DNA from: Youxingia wuxianensis | Lineage (GTDB): Bacteria; Bacillota; Clostridia; Oscillospirales; Ruminococcaceae | Assembly (NCBI RefSeq): GCF_014385085.1 | Contig: NZ_JACRTD010000009.1 | Span: forward strand, 47,041 to 111,040 | Length of the DNA stretch: 64,000 bases | Direction: 5' to 3' | Shown here: in pieces, positions 1-8,976 of the stretch | How the letters are laid out: every line of letters starts with the position of its first letter | How positions within the stretch are numbered: position 1 is the stretch's first letter | The notes under the pieces: generated by a model | Seen by the model: only the letters and a program-made list of their open reading frames with translations | Told to the model about the DNA's origin: nothing | Databases searched by the model: none | Position numbers and translations under genes: made by a program

Positions 1-102
1 ATGGATCATCAGTTTAAAATGGATCGGGAGCATTGTGGGCACCAGGATGGTATAGTCTTTTTTCATCTGTTTGGTAAAAAGCACTCTATCTTCAGACGCC
101 AT
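1..102 (-). CDS. 2-hydroxyacyl-CoA dehydratase D-component-like protein (5' part only)
   Basis: Only the first 34 codons lie in the window; the gene runs off the left edge. It begins at an ATG (100-102, minus) preceded by an AAAGGGAAAG ribosome site and overlaps the end of the upstream activase gene by 11 bp in another frame. The start MASEDRVLFTKQMKKDYTIL, followed by a PTMLPIHF segment, resembles the beginning of the C-terminal HGD-D-like domain of the large (~1400 residue) clostridial acyl-CoA dehydratase activase proteins. Here that domain is a separate reading frame. Its function is inferred from this resemblance and the coupling to the activase; the catalytic part cannot be seen. Confidence 0.6.
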   Translation of the reverse strand, partial: MASEDRVLFTKQMKKDYTILVPTMLPIHFKLMIH

Positions 103-3031
103 TGTTTCTTTCCCTTTCATTGACCGCTTCCAAAAGGCTGCGGATTCGAATTTTCACCGCGCCCAGGTTGGTGATCTCATCGATCTTCAGCTGGGTGTAC
201 AGCTTCCCGCGGCTCTCCAAAATTTCTCTCACTTCATCTGTGGTGATCGCGTCGATCCCGCAGCCAAAGGACACCAGCTGCACCAGCTGCATATCCGGCT
301 GGGTGCATACGTATTTGGCCGCGTTATACAGCCGGGCGTGATAGGTCCATTGGTTGAGCACCTGTACCTTTGCCGGCTCCACCAGGTCCGCTACGCAATC
401 TTCGCTGACCACTACAATCCCAAAAGAGGAGATCAGCTCGTCGATTCCGTGGTTGATCTCCGGGTCGATATGATACGGCCGGCCGGATAAAACCACAATC
501 TTTTTCCCCATTTCCCGGGCAATATCGATGGCTCTGCGGCCTTCGGCCTTCACATCAGCCATCCACTGCTCATAGGCTTCATAAGCCGCCTCTGTCGCCT
601 GCCTGCATTCCCGCAGGGTGAGTTCAGGGAAAAAGGCAAGCAGCTCTTCCCGGATTTTTTTAGCAAAGGTATTTCTTTTATGGATTCCGATATGAGGATA
701 AATAAAGTTTACGTTATTAAGCCCCTCCACATTGGCGTGGAGCAGCTCAGGATAATAGGCGACTACCGGGCAGTTATAGTGGTTATCGCCGGTTTTTTCG
801 TCAAAATTATAAGTCATGCAGGGGTAAAAAATATTTTTGATTCCCTGTTCCAGCAAGGTCTCAATATGGCCATGGAGCAGCTTGGCCGGATAGCATACCG
901 TATCCGAAGGAATAGAGAACTGTCCTTTAATATACATGGACCGGGTGGAAATCCCCGAAAGGATCACCTCAAATCCCAGTTTGGTAAAAAACGCAAACCA
1001 AAAGGGCAGGTTTTCCAGCATATTCAGCCCCAAGGGTATCCCAATTTTCCCCCGCCAGCCTTCCACCGGGACAAGGGCCTTGATTTTCTCCAGCTTGTAC
1101 CGGTACAGATTTGGCAAAGGCTCGCTTTGCTGCCGCCCCAAAGGACGCTCGCACCGGTTGCCGGAAATATACCGCTTTCCGCCGCCGAAACTGTTCACCG
1201 TCAGGTTGCAGTGGTTGCCGCACAAACCGCACACGGTGGATTTGGAGGTATGGGCAAACTGACTTAACTGCTCTATGGTAATCAGGGAAGAGCGGGAGAG
1301 TCCCAGCTCCCGGGCGTACAGCGCCGCCCCATAAGCCCCCATCAGCCCCGCAATGCGGGGGCGCACCACCGGGCGTCCAAGCTCCATTTCAAAGGCGCGC
1401 AGTACCGCGTCGTTTAAAAAGGTACCGCCCTGAACCACAATATTTTCTCCCAGTTCCTGGGCGGAGGATGCCCGTATCACCTTATATACCGCGTTTTTGA
1501 CCACACTGATAGAGATCCCGGCGGAAATGTCCTCTACCGTAGCACCCTCCTTCTGGGCCTGCTTCACGGAAGAGTTCATAAATACCGTGCATCGGGAACC
1601 TAAATCCACCGGATATTTGGAAAACAGTCCCAATTTGGCAAATTCTTCCACATCATACCCCATCGATTGGGCGAAGGTGCTGATAAACGAACCGCATCCG
1701 GAAGAACACGCTTCGTTTAACATAATGCTGTCAATGGAATCGTTGCGCACCTTAAAACACTTAATGTCCTGTCCGCCGATATCCAAAATGAAATCCACCT
1801 TGGGATTAAAGCTGCGGGCGGCCTTAAAATGGCTCATAGTTTCCACCAGACCGGCGTCGATATTAAACGCATGCTTAATCAGGTCCTCCCCGTATCCAGT
1901 GGCCGCGCTTGCTTTAATCGTGATGCGTCCCTGACATAGAGGGAGCAAAGTTTCCAGCTGCCGACGCACGATCTCTACCGGGTTGCCTTTATTTGCGCTG
2001 TAATAATCATAAAGTATGGACCCATCCTGGGCCATAAGCACCAGTTTTGTGGTGGTGGAGCCGCAGTCCACGCCTAAATAAGCGTCTCCCTGGTAGTCCT
2101 CCAGGCTGGCCAGCGGCACCGACGCCTTGGCATGCCGGTCGCAAAACGCTTCGTATTCTTCCTCTTTCTCAAACAGAGGCGTCAGCCGCCGGGTCTGGGG
2201 CGCTTGTGTGGCAGCCCGCTGCAAGCGTTCCACCAATTGATCATAAGTAAGCTGGGGGCCGCTCTGCTGGGAGTACAAGGCCGCGCCAATGGCAACGGCG
2301 TACCTTCCCATTTCCGGGAATACGGCGGTTTCTTCCGTAAGCCCCAAAGACTTTACAAACTGGCGCTGCAAACCTTTAAAGTAATACAGCGGTCCGCCTA
2401 AAAACAGAACTTTCCCTTCAATGCGCCTTCCCTGCGCCAGGCCTGTGATGGTTTGATCCACCACCGCCTGGAAAATGGAAGCGGCAATATCCTCTTTTCT
2501 CGCCCCCTGGTTTAAAAGAGGCTGAATATCCGATTTGGCAAATACGCCGCATCGGGAAGCGATGGTATAAATTTTTTCGCTGCGCAGGCTTAGTTCATCC
2601 AGTTCCCCAGGGGTAACGTCCAAAAGGGTGGCCATCTGATCGATAAACGCGCCCGTTCCCCCCGCGCAGGAGCCGTTCATCCGCTCCTCCAGGCCGCCGG
2701 TAAAAAAGATAATTTTTGCGTCTTCGCCTCCCAGCTCAATCACAACATCCGTATCCGGGACGCTTTTTTTGACCACTTCGCCGGTAGCGAACACCTCTTG
2801 GATAAACGGCAGGTCCGCCGCCTTGGCAACACCCAGCCCGGCGGAGCCGGACACCGCGATATGAAAAGGGTCCCCGCCGATTTGCTCCTTTGCCTGCTGG
2901 ATCAGTTCCAGGGTTTTTGAGCGCACCTGGGAAAGGTGCCGCTCGTACCATGTTTGTACAACCTGCCCCTCTTTGATTACCACCAGTTTTACGGTGGTAG
3001 AACCTATATCAATTCCTAATGTCATTTTCAT
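92..3031 (-). CDS. acyl-CoA dehydratase activase, HgdC/BcrAD-BadFG family with DUF2229 region
   Basis: A protein of 979 residues with two tandem ASKHA-type ATPase domains (about 1-260 and 315-580). Each has a GSTT(V/T)K phosphate loop and the paired cysteines that hold the bridging [4Fe-4S] cluster in 2-hydroxyglutaryl-CoA dehydratase activators (C122/C161 and C442/C481). A DUF2229-like region follows, opening with a C601-x2-C604-x3-C608 motif and C627. Family members use ATP to drive one-electron transfer into a dehydratase or related Fe-S enzyme. The ATG at 3031 is chosen over an ATG 11 codons upstream because CAGGGG sits 10 nt before it. Paralogues often carry a third, C-terminal domain in the same chain; here it is the next gene. 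The true substrate is unknown, and many such large activases are orphan. Confidence 0.85.
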   Translation of the reverse strand: MKMTLGIDIGSTTVKLVVIKEGQVVQTWYERHLSQVRSKTLELIQQAKEQIGGDPFHIAVSGSAGLGVAKAADLPFIQEVFATGEVVKKSVPDTDVVIELGGEDAKIIFFTGGLEERMNGSCAGGTGAFIDQMATLLDVTPGELDELSLRSEKIYTIASRCGVFAKSDIQPLLNQGARKEDIAASIFQAVVDQTITGLAQGRRIEGKVLFLGGPLYYFKGLQRQFVKSLGLTEETAVFPEMGRYAVAIGAALYSQQSGPQLTYDQLVERLQRAATQAPQTRRLTPLFEKEEEYEAFCDRHAKASVPLASLEDYQGDAYLGVDCGSTTTKLVLMAQDGSILYDYYSANKGNPVEIVRRQLETLLPLCQGRITIKASAATGYGEDLIKHAFNIDAGLVETMSHFKAARSFNPKVDFILDIGGQDIKCFKVRNDSIDSIMLNEACSSGCGSFISTFAQSMGYDVEEFAKLGLFSKYPVDLGSRCTVFMNSSVKQAQKEGATVEDISAGISISVVKNAVYKVIRASSAQELGENIVVQGGTFLNDAVLRAFEMELGRPVVRPRIAGLMGAYGAALYARELGLSRSSLITIEQLSQFAHTSKSTVCGLCGNHCNLTVNSFGGGKRYISGNRCERPLGRQQSEPLPNLYRYKLEKIKALVPVEGWRGKIGIPLGLNMLENLPFWFAFFTKLGFEVILSGISTRSMYIKGQFSIPSDTVCYPAKLLHGHIETLLEQGIKNIFYPCMTYNFDEKTGDNHYNCPVVAYYPELLHANVEGLNNVNFIYPHIGIHKRNTFAKKIREELLAFFPELTLRECRQATEAAYEAYEQWMADVKAEGRRAIDIAREMGKKIVVLSGRPYHIDPEINHGIDELISSFGIVVVSEDCVADLVEPAKVQVLNQWTYHARLYNAAKYVCTQPDMQLVQLVSFGCGIDAITTDEVREILESRGKLYTQLKIDEITNLGAVKIRIRSLLEAVNERERNNGV

Positions 3032-3064
3032 ATGATACTTACCCCTGTATTTATAGCTACACAA

Positions 3065-3394
3065 AATTATTCTAACATTGTTTTAACAAAGGGTCAATTT
3101 GTTTTAAAGCCAAAATTACGAATTTTCCAACAAATTTTGAGTAAATTTTCACAATCTTCTCCTTCATTTCCCCAATTTGGATTGCTGTTTTTGTATGTTT
3201 TGCCAGCTAATTTTTACGCTTTCTTTATACCTTTTTAAAAATCCCCGTTTTTTCAAAAATCCGGCGATTATTTTTTTACAGATGCGGGTATACTACCACG
3301 TGAAAATGAATTGTTAAAAACCCGCCCCAGTATATTGCGTTATCATCTGACGATACTTACAAAGGGCAATGTATCAATGTAAAGGAGTAAAATT
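3065..3394. other. AT-rich divergent intergenic region
   Basis: 330 bp between the divergent activase and sugar ABC operons. It contains the minus-strand promoter at 3069-3097 and, near 3289, a TATACT that could be the -10 of the ABC operon but lacks a good -35. A half-palindrome CCACGTGAAA at 3296 is not a parS site. No gene or RNA family is recognisable. An operator for a sugar-responsive regulator is expected here, but none can be identified with confidence. Confidence 0.5.
3069..3097 (-). promoter_or_regulatory. SigA-type promoter of the activase gene
   Basis: On the minus strand TTGACC, 17 bp, TAGAAT. The -10 ends 37 bp before the chosen start codon. Confidence 0.6.
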
Positions 3395-4936
3395 ATGAAA
3401 AAATTTACCAAGCTACTTTCAGTAATTTGTATGCTGGCCGTGGTAATTTCCATGTTTTCAGCATGCTCTAAAAAGAACGAGAACCCAGGCTCTTCTTCTG
3501 GCTCCTCCTCTGCGGGCGGCAATACTGCCGGATCGGTAAAAGAGCTGTATATCTATAACTCTAAAGGAGAAAATGCCGAACAGTTTACCGCCATGTGCAA
3601 AGCCTATGAGCAGGCCACCGGAATTAAAGTGCGCTCTTTTTCTATCGGCTCCGGTCAGGACCATATGGAAACCCTGCGCGCGGAGATGCAGGGCGCGGCG
3701 GACGCTCAGCCGGCAATTTTTACTATTCAAGGCTTGAAAGAGCTGATTGAATGGAAGGACAGCGGCGCGGCTTTGGATTTAAGTTCGGTTACGGATAATA
3801 CAGAATTTAAAGCGCTGGTAGACGCCATTCCCGAGGGGCTCCGCCTAACCACAGACGGTACCAACAGCTACGGTATTCCTTATAACGTGGAAGGCTACGG
3901 CTATATTATGGATACCCAGATGCTGGCGGACCTGATCGACGGAGATATGCAGGCTGCCTACAACGATTTGGTATTCTGTTCTTATGAAGAGTTCGAGGCT
4001 TTTGTCAAAGCGGTGGACGCTTATATCAAGGCTCCATCCGCCGCCACTGTTACCTTAAACGGCAACACCTATACCTTTAAAGGGCAAAAAACCGGCCTGG
4101 CCGAAAATTTGACCGGCGTATTCGCCGTAGCCGCTTCGGAAAAATGGACCTATGGAGATCATATGCTCAATGTGGCGATCAATGCTGTTTTCCCCAATGT
4201 AGCGGCGGCAAACTCCGCTACACAGGAGCAGCTTGACCAGCTCAAAGGCCCCTTTTCCGCCTTTGCCAGGGCTCTTGACTTAAAAACCTCCTATGCCGCC
4301 GGCGATACGGCAGGCGCCAAACGAGGCAACGATTTTATTGTCGCTACCAACTATGGTTATGACTCCACCCTTCAGCGGTTTGTCGACGGAAAAGCATTAT
4401 TTATGAAAAACGGCAACTGGGTAGCGCCTCAGGTGTCCGCGCTGGACGAAGAAAAAGCCTCCCGCCTTACCTTTGTGCCGGTAAAAATCCCCCTGACCCA
4501 GGAGGATATTGTTGCTGGAGATTGGACGGTGGAGGAGTTTAACAGCACCATCCCGGTGTTTGTCCCCATGTATTATGCCATCAATGCCAATAAGGATACC
4601 CAAACCATTGCCGCGGCGGAAAACTTTTTAATTTGGCTGAACACCACAGAAGAAGGCAAGCGCTATGTGACAGAGGACTTCCAGTTCATCCCATATAACG
4701 CAGATCCCGCTACTACCACCTTATCCAATTCTTTGGGACAAAGCATTCTGAACTTTATGAAGGCGGGCAAAACCCTTTCCGCGCCTTATAACGGAGCTCC
4801 TGCCTCCTGGGGCGGCGATACGGTAGGGCTGGAAATTATGGAAAAATATTTGACCAAGGAAACCTGGACGGAAGAAGACTATGGTTCTATCGCGGATTAT
4901 GCTATCTCCAAATGGAAAGAAATGATGAATCAATAG
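3395..4936 (+). CDS. sugar ABC transporter substrate-binding lipoprotein (family 1, MalE-like)
   Basis: 513 residues beginning with a lipoprotein signal: a Lys-rich start, a hydrophobic stretch and a lipobox ending at C24 (FSAC), then a Ser/Gly-rich tether. The mature part has the look of a family 1 extracellular solute-binding protein, with a YIYNSKGENAEQF start and an IPYNVEGYGY hinge-region segment. It would be anchored outside the membrane and deliver a carbohydrate to the two permeases encoded next. AAAGGAG lies 8 nt before the ATG. The downstream GH13 alpha-glucosidase suggests the ligand is an alpha-glucoside such as isomalto-oligosaccharides, but that is inference from the neighbourhood only. 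Confidence 0.88.
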   Translation: MKKFTKLLSVICMLAVVISMFSACSKKNENPGSSSGSSSAGGNTAGSVKELYIYNSKGENAEQFTAMCKAYEQATGIKVRSFSIGSGQDHMETLRAEMQGAADAQPAIFTIQGLKELIEWKDSGAALDLSSVTDNTEFKALVDAIPEGLRLTTDGTNSYGIPYNVEGYGYIMDTQMLADLIDGDMQAAYNDLVFCSYEEFEAFVKAVDAYIKAPSAATVTLNGNTYTFKGQKTGLAENLTGVFAVAASEKWTYGDHMLNVAINAVFPNVAAANSATQEQLDQLKGPFSAFARALDLKTSYAAGDTAGAKRGNDFIVATNYGYDSTLQRFVDGKALFMKNGNWVAPQVSALDEEKASRLTFVPVKIPLTQEDIVAGDWTVEEFNSTIPVFVPMYYAINANKDTQTIAAAENFLIWLNTTEEGKRYVTEDFQFIPYNADPATTTLSNSLGQSILNFMKAGKTLSAPYNGAPASWGGDTVGLEIMEKYLTKETWTEEDYGSIADYAISKWKEMMNQ

Positions 4937-4954
4937 CCGTCCGTTTTCTTTACG

Positions 4955-4987
4955 GCGGGCCGCGCGTTCGGCGTACGGCCCGCTTTT
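4955..4987 (+). terminator. intercistronic hairpin between binding protein and permease genes
   Basis: GCGGGCCG pairs with CGGCCCGC across a 13-nt loop and is followed by TTTT. It is too short a T-run to stop all transcription. Such stems commonly protect or over-represent the binding-protein part of ABC operon mRNAs, so a partial terminator is the likely role. Confidence 0.6.
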
Positions 4988-5024
4988 CCCTGGAATGTCT
5001 GCGTTTACTTTGAGGAGGACACTC

Positions 5025-5921
5025 ATGACCGGTTATTATAAAAAATGGTTTTATCCGCTGGTGCTTCCGGCGCTGATCCTATTCGCCATGGTGATACTCA
5101 TCCCCTTCCTTTTGGGGATTTTATATTCTTTTACCGGCTGGCGGGGAACATATTTTGCCGGCGGCGGGGAGTGGTATGAATCTTTTGTCGGCCTGCAAAA
5201 CTATGTAAAAGCCTTTAAAAACCCAAAATTTATGTCCAGTCTGTGGTATACCCTTCGCTACACGGTGGTCGCGGTAATTGCTATTAATGCCGCGGGACTG
5301 GCACTGGGGCTCATGGTCACGGGAATTTCCAAAGGCTCCGGGGCTTACCGCACGATCTTTTTTATGCCAAATTTGTTAGGCGGTCTGGCTTTAGGTTATA
5401 TTTGGCAGATTATTTTTAATTCTCTGTATACCGATTTGTTGTTTGGACCCAACGGGATATTTCCGGTGGACTTTTTTTCCTATATGCTGCAGGATCAAAC
5501 CAAGGCTCTTTTTGCCCTGGTGATCATGATGGTATGGCAGACGGCAGGATATATGATGATTGTATATGTCACAGGGCTCAACAACATCCCAGGGGATTTA
5601 TATGAAGCGGCGCAAATTGACGGCACTACCCTTTGGCAGCGGTTCAAAAACATCACCCTGCCTATGCTCATGCCGTCGATTACCATCTGCGTATTTTTAA
5701 CCCTGGCCAATTCTTTTAAACTGCTGGATCAAAACATTGCCCTCACCAACGGAGATTTCAACACCCGGATGCTGGCCATGCAGATTCTGCGCACTACCAA
5801 AGATACCACCCCTCCGGATTATGGTCTTGCCCAGGCGCAGGCGGTCATCTTCTTTATTATGATCGCGATAATTACCTTAACTCAGGTGACCGTGACAAAA
5901 AAACAGGAGGTTGAGCTGTAA
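5025..5921 (+). CDS. sugar ABC transporter permease, MalF/UgpA type
   Basis: 298 residues, six predicted membrane segments. The conserved cytoplasmic EAA loop is visible as YEAAQIDGTTLWQRFKNITL, the site that docks on the ATPase. The ATG at 5025 follows GAGGAGGACACTC and is preferred to an in-frame ATG ten codons earlier that has no ribosome site. Its stop overlaps the next start by one base (TAATG), so the two permeases are translationally coupled and presumably form a heterodimer. Confidence 0.9.
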   Translation: MTGYYKKWFYPLVLPALILFAMVILIPFLLGILYSFTGWRGTYFAGGGEWYESFVGLQNYVKAFKNPKFMSSLWYTLRYTVVAVIAINAAGLALGLMVTGISKGSGAYRTIFFMPNLLGGLALGYIWQIIFNSLYTDLLFGPNGIFPVDFFSYMLQDQTKALFALVIMMVWQTAGYMMIVYVTGLNNIPGDLYEAAQIDGTTLWQRFKNITLPMLMPSITICVFLTLANSFKLLDQNIALTNGDFNTRMLAMQILRTTKDTTPPDYGLAQAQAVIFFIMIAIITLTQVTVTKKQEVEL

Positions 5922-6781
5922 TGGAGCAAAAAGCCCAGGCCACTACCCGCCGGTTTCATGGGAGCAAAGTCGTACTTTACATAGTACTGACCTTGCTGGC
6001 GGCTTATACCTTAGCGCCTCTTTATTTTCTTCTGGTAAACTCCTTTAAAAGCCAGTCGGAGATCGTGCGCAATCCGCTGTCCCTCCCTTCCCTTTGGGAT
6101 TTTTCCTATTTGTCCAATGCGGCGGAAAAAATTAACTTTTTTCGTTCTTTGGGTATTACCTTTTTAATCACCCTGGCCTCCTTAATCCTTATTGTCGTGG
6201 TTTCTTCTTTAGCCGCCTGGATTATGGTAAGAAATAAAACCAAAACAAGCGGCGTTATCTTTCTGTTTTTTGTATCTGCGATGCTGATCCCTTTTCAGTC
6301 GATCATGTATCCTTTGCTTAATTTTATGGATATGCTGGGGCTGAAAAATATGGGCGGGCTGGTTATTATGTACGGCGGTTTTGGTCTTTCCATGAGTGTG
6401 TTTTTATACCATGGATTTATTAAAAGCGTCCCCCAAGGGATTGAAGAAGCGGCGGTAATTGACGGGGCCAACATTTTACAGGTGTTTTTCAGGATCGTAT
6501 TTCCGCTGCTTCGATCCACCACCGTTACCGTTATTATCTTAAATGGCATGTGGATCTGGAACGACTACCTGCTGCCATTTTTGGTAATCGGCAATTCCAG
6601 CGGAGTAAAAACCCTTACTTTGGAACTTTATTTCGCTAAAATTCTGTCCGGACAGTACGGCAGTCCTTGGGAGCTGATCTTCCCGGCGGTATTGATCTCT
6701 ATCCTGCCGATTGTGGTGGTGTTTTTGTCCTTGCAAAAATACTTTATCAAAGGAATTTCAGAAGGGGCCGTTAAAACCTGA
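5921..6781 (+). CDS. sugar ABC transporter permease, MalG/UgpE type
   Basis: 286 residues with six predicted membrane segments and the EAA loop IEEAAVIDGANILQVFFRIV. It is the second half of the permease pair. No ATP-binding subunit follows: the next gene is a glycosidase. In Firmicutes such CUT1 transporters usually share one general ATPase (MsmX/MsmK type) encoded elsewhere, which is the likely arrangement here. Confidence 0.9.
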   Translation: MEQKAQATTRRFHGSKVVLYIVLTLLAAYTLAPLYFLLVNSFKSQSEIVRNPLSLPSLWDFSYLSNAAEKINFFRSLGITFLITLASLILIVVVSSLAAWIMVRNKTKTSGVIFLFFVSAMLIPFQSIMYPLLNFMDMLGLKNMGGLVIMYGGFGLSMSVFLYHGFIKSVPQGIEEAAVIDGANILQVFFRIVFPLLRSTTVTVIILNGMWIWNDYLLPFLVIGNSSGVKTLTLELYFAKILSGQYGSPWELIFPAVLISILPIVVVFLSLQKYFIKGISEGAVKT

Positions 6782-6790
6782 TGGCTGACG

Positions 6791-6864
6791 GGCGGCCCCC
6801 GGCAGCCGCTTCGCGGCTGAACCGGGCCGCGCCCGGATGCGGCTTTTGCCGCCTGGGGGCCGCC
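6791..6864. repeat. three-armed palindromic (cloverleaf-like) intergenic element, copy 1
   Basis: An outer stem GGCGGCCCCC (6791-6800) pairs with GGGGGCCGCC (6855-6864). It encloses three consecutive perfect hairpins: CAGCCGC-TTC-GCGGCTG (6803-6819), CCGGGC-CGC-GCCCGG (6822-6836) and GCGGC-TTTT-GCCGC (6839-6852). It is much more GC-rich than the surrounding DNA. The same plan recurs at 15513, 56240 and 59477 with different stem sequences. The element sits between the permease stop and the glucosidase start. Confidence 0.75.
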
Positions 6865-6938
6865 GAACCCTCCCGGGCAAATAAAAATTTCCTGGCGGGG
6901 GCTTTATTTTTAAAAAAGTGAAAAAGGAGGGGACGCCC

Positions 6939-8603
6939 ATGGAAAAAGCATGGTGGAAAGAAGCGGAGGTTTATCAGATTTATCCCCGCAGCTTCTGTGA
7001 TCAAAATGGGGATGGAATCGGAGATCTCCCTGGAATTTTAACCAAGCTGGATTATCTGAAGGACCTGGGGGTAGACGTTCTCTGGCTTTCCCCGGTATAT
7101 CAGTCTCCCAACGACGACAATGGCTATGATATTTCCGATTATAAAAAAATTATGGAGGAATTCGGCAGTTTAGAAGATTGGGACCAGCTGCTTAAACAAA
7201 CTCATGCCCGCGGTATGCGCTTGATTATGGATCTGGTGGTAAATCATACTTCCGATGAGCACCCTTGGTTTATCGAAAGCCAAAAATCCCGGGACAATCC
7301 TTATCGGGATTATTACATCTGGCGGGACAGTGTAAACGGCGGGCCTCCCAACAATTGGGAATCGATCTTTTCCGGATCAGCCTGGCAGTATGATCCCCCT
7401 ACCGACCAATATTACCTGCATTTGTTCAGTAAAAAACAGCCGGATTTAAATTGGTCCAACCCTAAGGTGCGGGAGGAAATATACAATTTAATGGAGTTTT
7501 GGTTTGCCCGGGGAATTGATGGATTTCGGATAGATGTAATGAACATGTATGCCAAAGATATGTCCTTTCCCAACGCCCCGGTAAAAAATGACCGTCCTTT
7601 TCAAAAAGGATTTAAATATCATGTCAATCTCCCAAAAAACCATGAGTACCTCCATGAAATGTATCAACGTGTCCTGTCCCGTTATGATTGTATGACTGTA
7701 GGGGAGGCTTCTTTTACTTCCCCCCAGGAAGGAATAAAATATACCGATCCTTCCCGGCAGGAGTTAAATATGATCATCCAGTTTGAACATATGGGAATTG
7801 ATACCGAGGGGGAGGACAAATACATTTCCGGCGCCTATCGTCCCCTGGATTTAAAACGGGCGCTCACCCGCTGGCAGTACGCTTTAAACGGCAAAGGCTG
7901 GAACTGCAATTATCTTTCCAACCATGACCAGCCTCGCCAGGTATCCCGGTTTGGAGATGATAAAAACTACCGGTATGAAAGCGCCTGTATGCTGGGCGCC
8001 TTAACTCATACTCTTCAGGGAACTCCTTTTATTTATCAAGGGGAGGAACTGGGGATGACGAATATTAAAATGGAACGGTTTGAGGATTTTCGGGATGTGG
8101 AATTGCTTAACTGGCTGCGGGTCCATTCCAAACTGCCGGGATTTGATCTGCACAAGGCGCTGGAACGGGCCAATTATATCAGCCGGGATCACGCCCGCAC
8201 CCCCATGCAGTGGACGGACAGCGAAAACGCCGGTTTTACCTCAGGGACTCCCTGGATAAAACTCAATCCCAATTACCGCCAGATCAACGCCCGGGAACAG
8301 CTTCAAAATCCTCATTCTGTATTATCCTTTTACAAAAAACTAATTGCCCTTCGCAAAAACAGCGAAACGCTGATTTACGGGGAATTTGAAGATCTTCTTC
8401 CAGACCATGAGGATATTTATTATTATAAACGCGCCTTAAATGGAGAGGAGATTTATATTATTCTCAACCTAACGGATAAACTAATTAAAATGGATCCTTA
8501 TCCACCCAAGGGAAAAGTCCTTCTGTCCAACTACTGCGGCAAACCCATTTGGGAGGAGGGACAGCTCCATCCTTTCGAGGCGCAGATTTTCCGTAAAGAG
8601 TAA
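6939..8603 (+). CDS. GH13 alpha-glucosidase, probable oligo-1,6-glucosidase
   Basis: 554 residues, cytoplasmic (no signal). The GH13 conserved regions are intact: D98/H103 in DLVVNHTS, nucleophile D199 in GFRIDV, acid/base E256 in TVGEAS, and H329/D330 in SNHD. Their positions and the overall length match Bacillus oligo-1,6-glucosidases closely. Val200 after the nucleophile is the residue linked to alpha-1,6 rather than alpha-1,4 preference in this group. The ATG at 6939 has AAGGAGGGG upstream; an in-frame GTG seven codons earlier does not. Together with the transporter it would hydrolyse imported isomalto-oligosaccharides. Sucrose or trehalose-6-phosphate activity is less likely but not excluded. 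Confidence 0.88.
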   Translation: MEKAWWKEAEVYQIYPRSFCDQNGDGIGDLPGILTKLDYLKDLGVDVLWLSPVYQSPNDDNGYDISDYKKIMEEFGSLEDWDQLLKQTHARGMRLIMDLVVNHTSDEHPWFIESQKSRDNPYRDYYIWRDSVNGGPPNNWESIFSGSAWQYDPPTDQYYLHLFSKKQPDLNWSNPKVREEIYNLMEFWFARGIDGFRIDVMNMYAKDMSFPNAPVKNDRPFQKGFKYHVNLPKNHEYLHEMYQRVLSRYDCMTVGEASFTSPQEGIKYTDPSRQELNMIIQFEHMGIDTEGEDKYISGAYRPLDLKRALTRWQYALNGKGWNCNYLSNHDQPRQVSRFGDDKNYRYESACMLGALTHTLQGTPFIYQGEELGMTNIKMERFEDFRDVELLNWLRVHSKLPGFDLHKALERANYISRDHARTPMQWTDSENAGFTSGTPWIKLNPNYRQINAREQLQNPHSVLSFYKKLIALRKNSETLIYGEFEDLLPDHEDIYYYKRALNGEEIYIILNLTDKLIKMDPYPPKGKVLLSNYCGKPIWEEGQLHPFEAQIFRKE

Positions 8604-8607
8604 AGGG

Positions 8608-8930
8608 CATGCCGGCAAAATTGCCTTTTGTCCCCGGACCCTGTCCGGGGCGGTTTCGCAGTATCGCGAAACCCCGTCCTTCCCTTTGCAGCCTGCGCCT
8701 CAAAACCCCAAGGGGTTTTCCCGCCAAAGGCGGGGGCAAATCATTGATTTGCCAAAACGCGGCTAGAAAGACATGCCGGCAAAATTGCCTTTTGTCCCCG
8801 GACCCTGTCCGGGGCGGTTTCGCAGCACCGCGAAACCCTGCTCTGCCCTTTGCAACCTGCGCCTCAAAACCCCAAGGGCCTTTCCCGCCAAAGGCGGGGG
8901 CAAATCATTGATTTGCCAAAACGCAGCTGG
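8608..8930 (+). repeat. tandem pair of 164-bp multi-hairpin repeat units
   Basis: Two near-identical units start at 8608 and 8772 (period 164). Each is a chain of small inverted repeats in fixed order: CCGGCAAAATTGCC; CCCCGGACCCTGTCCGGGG; GGTTTCG..CGAAACC; AAAACCCC..GGGGTTTT; CCCGCC..GGCGGG; GCAAAT..ATTTGC; then CGCGGCTAG or its variant. Short open frames cross the units but have no ribosome sites and exist only because of the repeat. A related array lies at 31834-32075 in the opposite orientation. Confidence 0.8.
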
Positions 8931-8976
8931 AAAAAATCACCGCCTTTCGTTTCTATCGAAAGGCGGTGATTTTTTA
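8931..8976. terminator. bidirectional terminator between glucosidase repeats and typA
   Basis: AATCACCGCCTTTCG pairs with CGAAAGGCGGTGATT, with A-runs before and T-runs after, so it can act on both the plus-strand sugar operon and the convergent typA transcript. Confidence 0.85.

Noticed and set aside
3296..3311. CCACGTGAAAAT as a possible parS
   Set aside because: Only one half-site matches; the left half is unrelated to TGTTTCAC.
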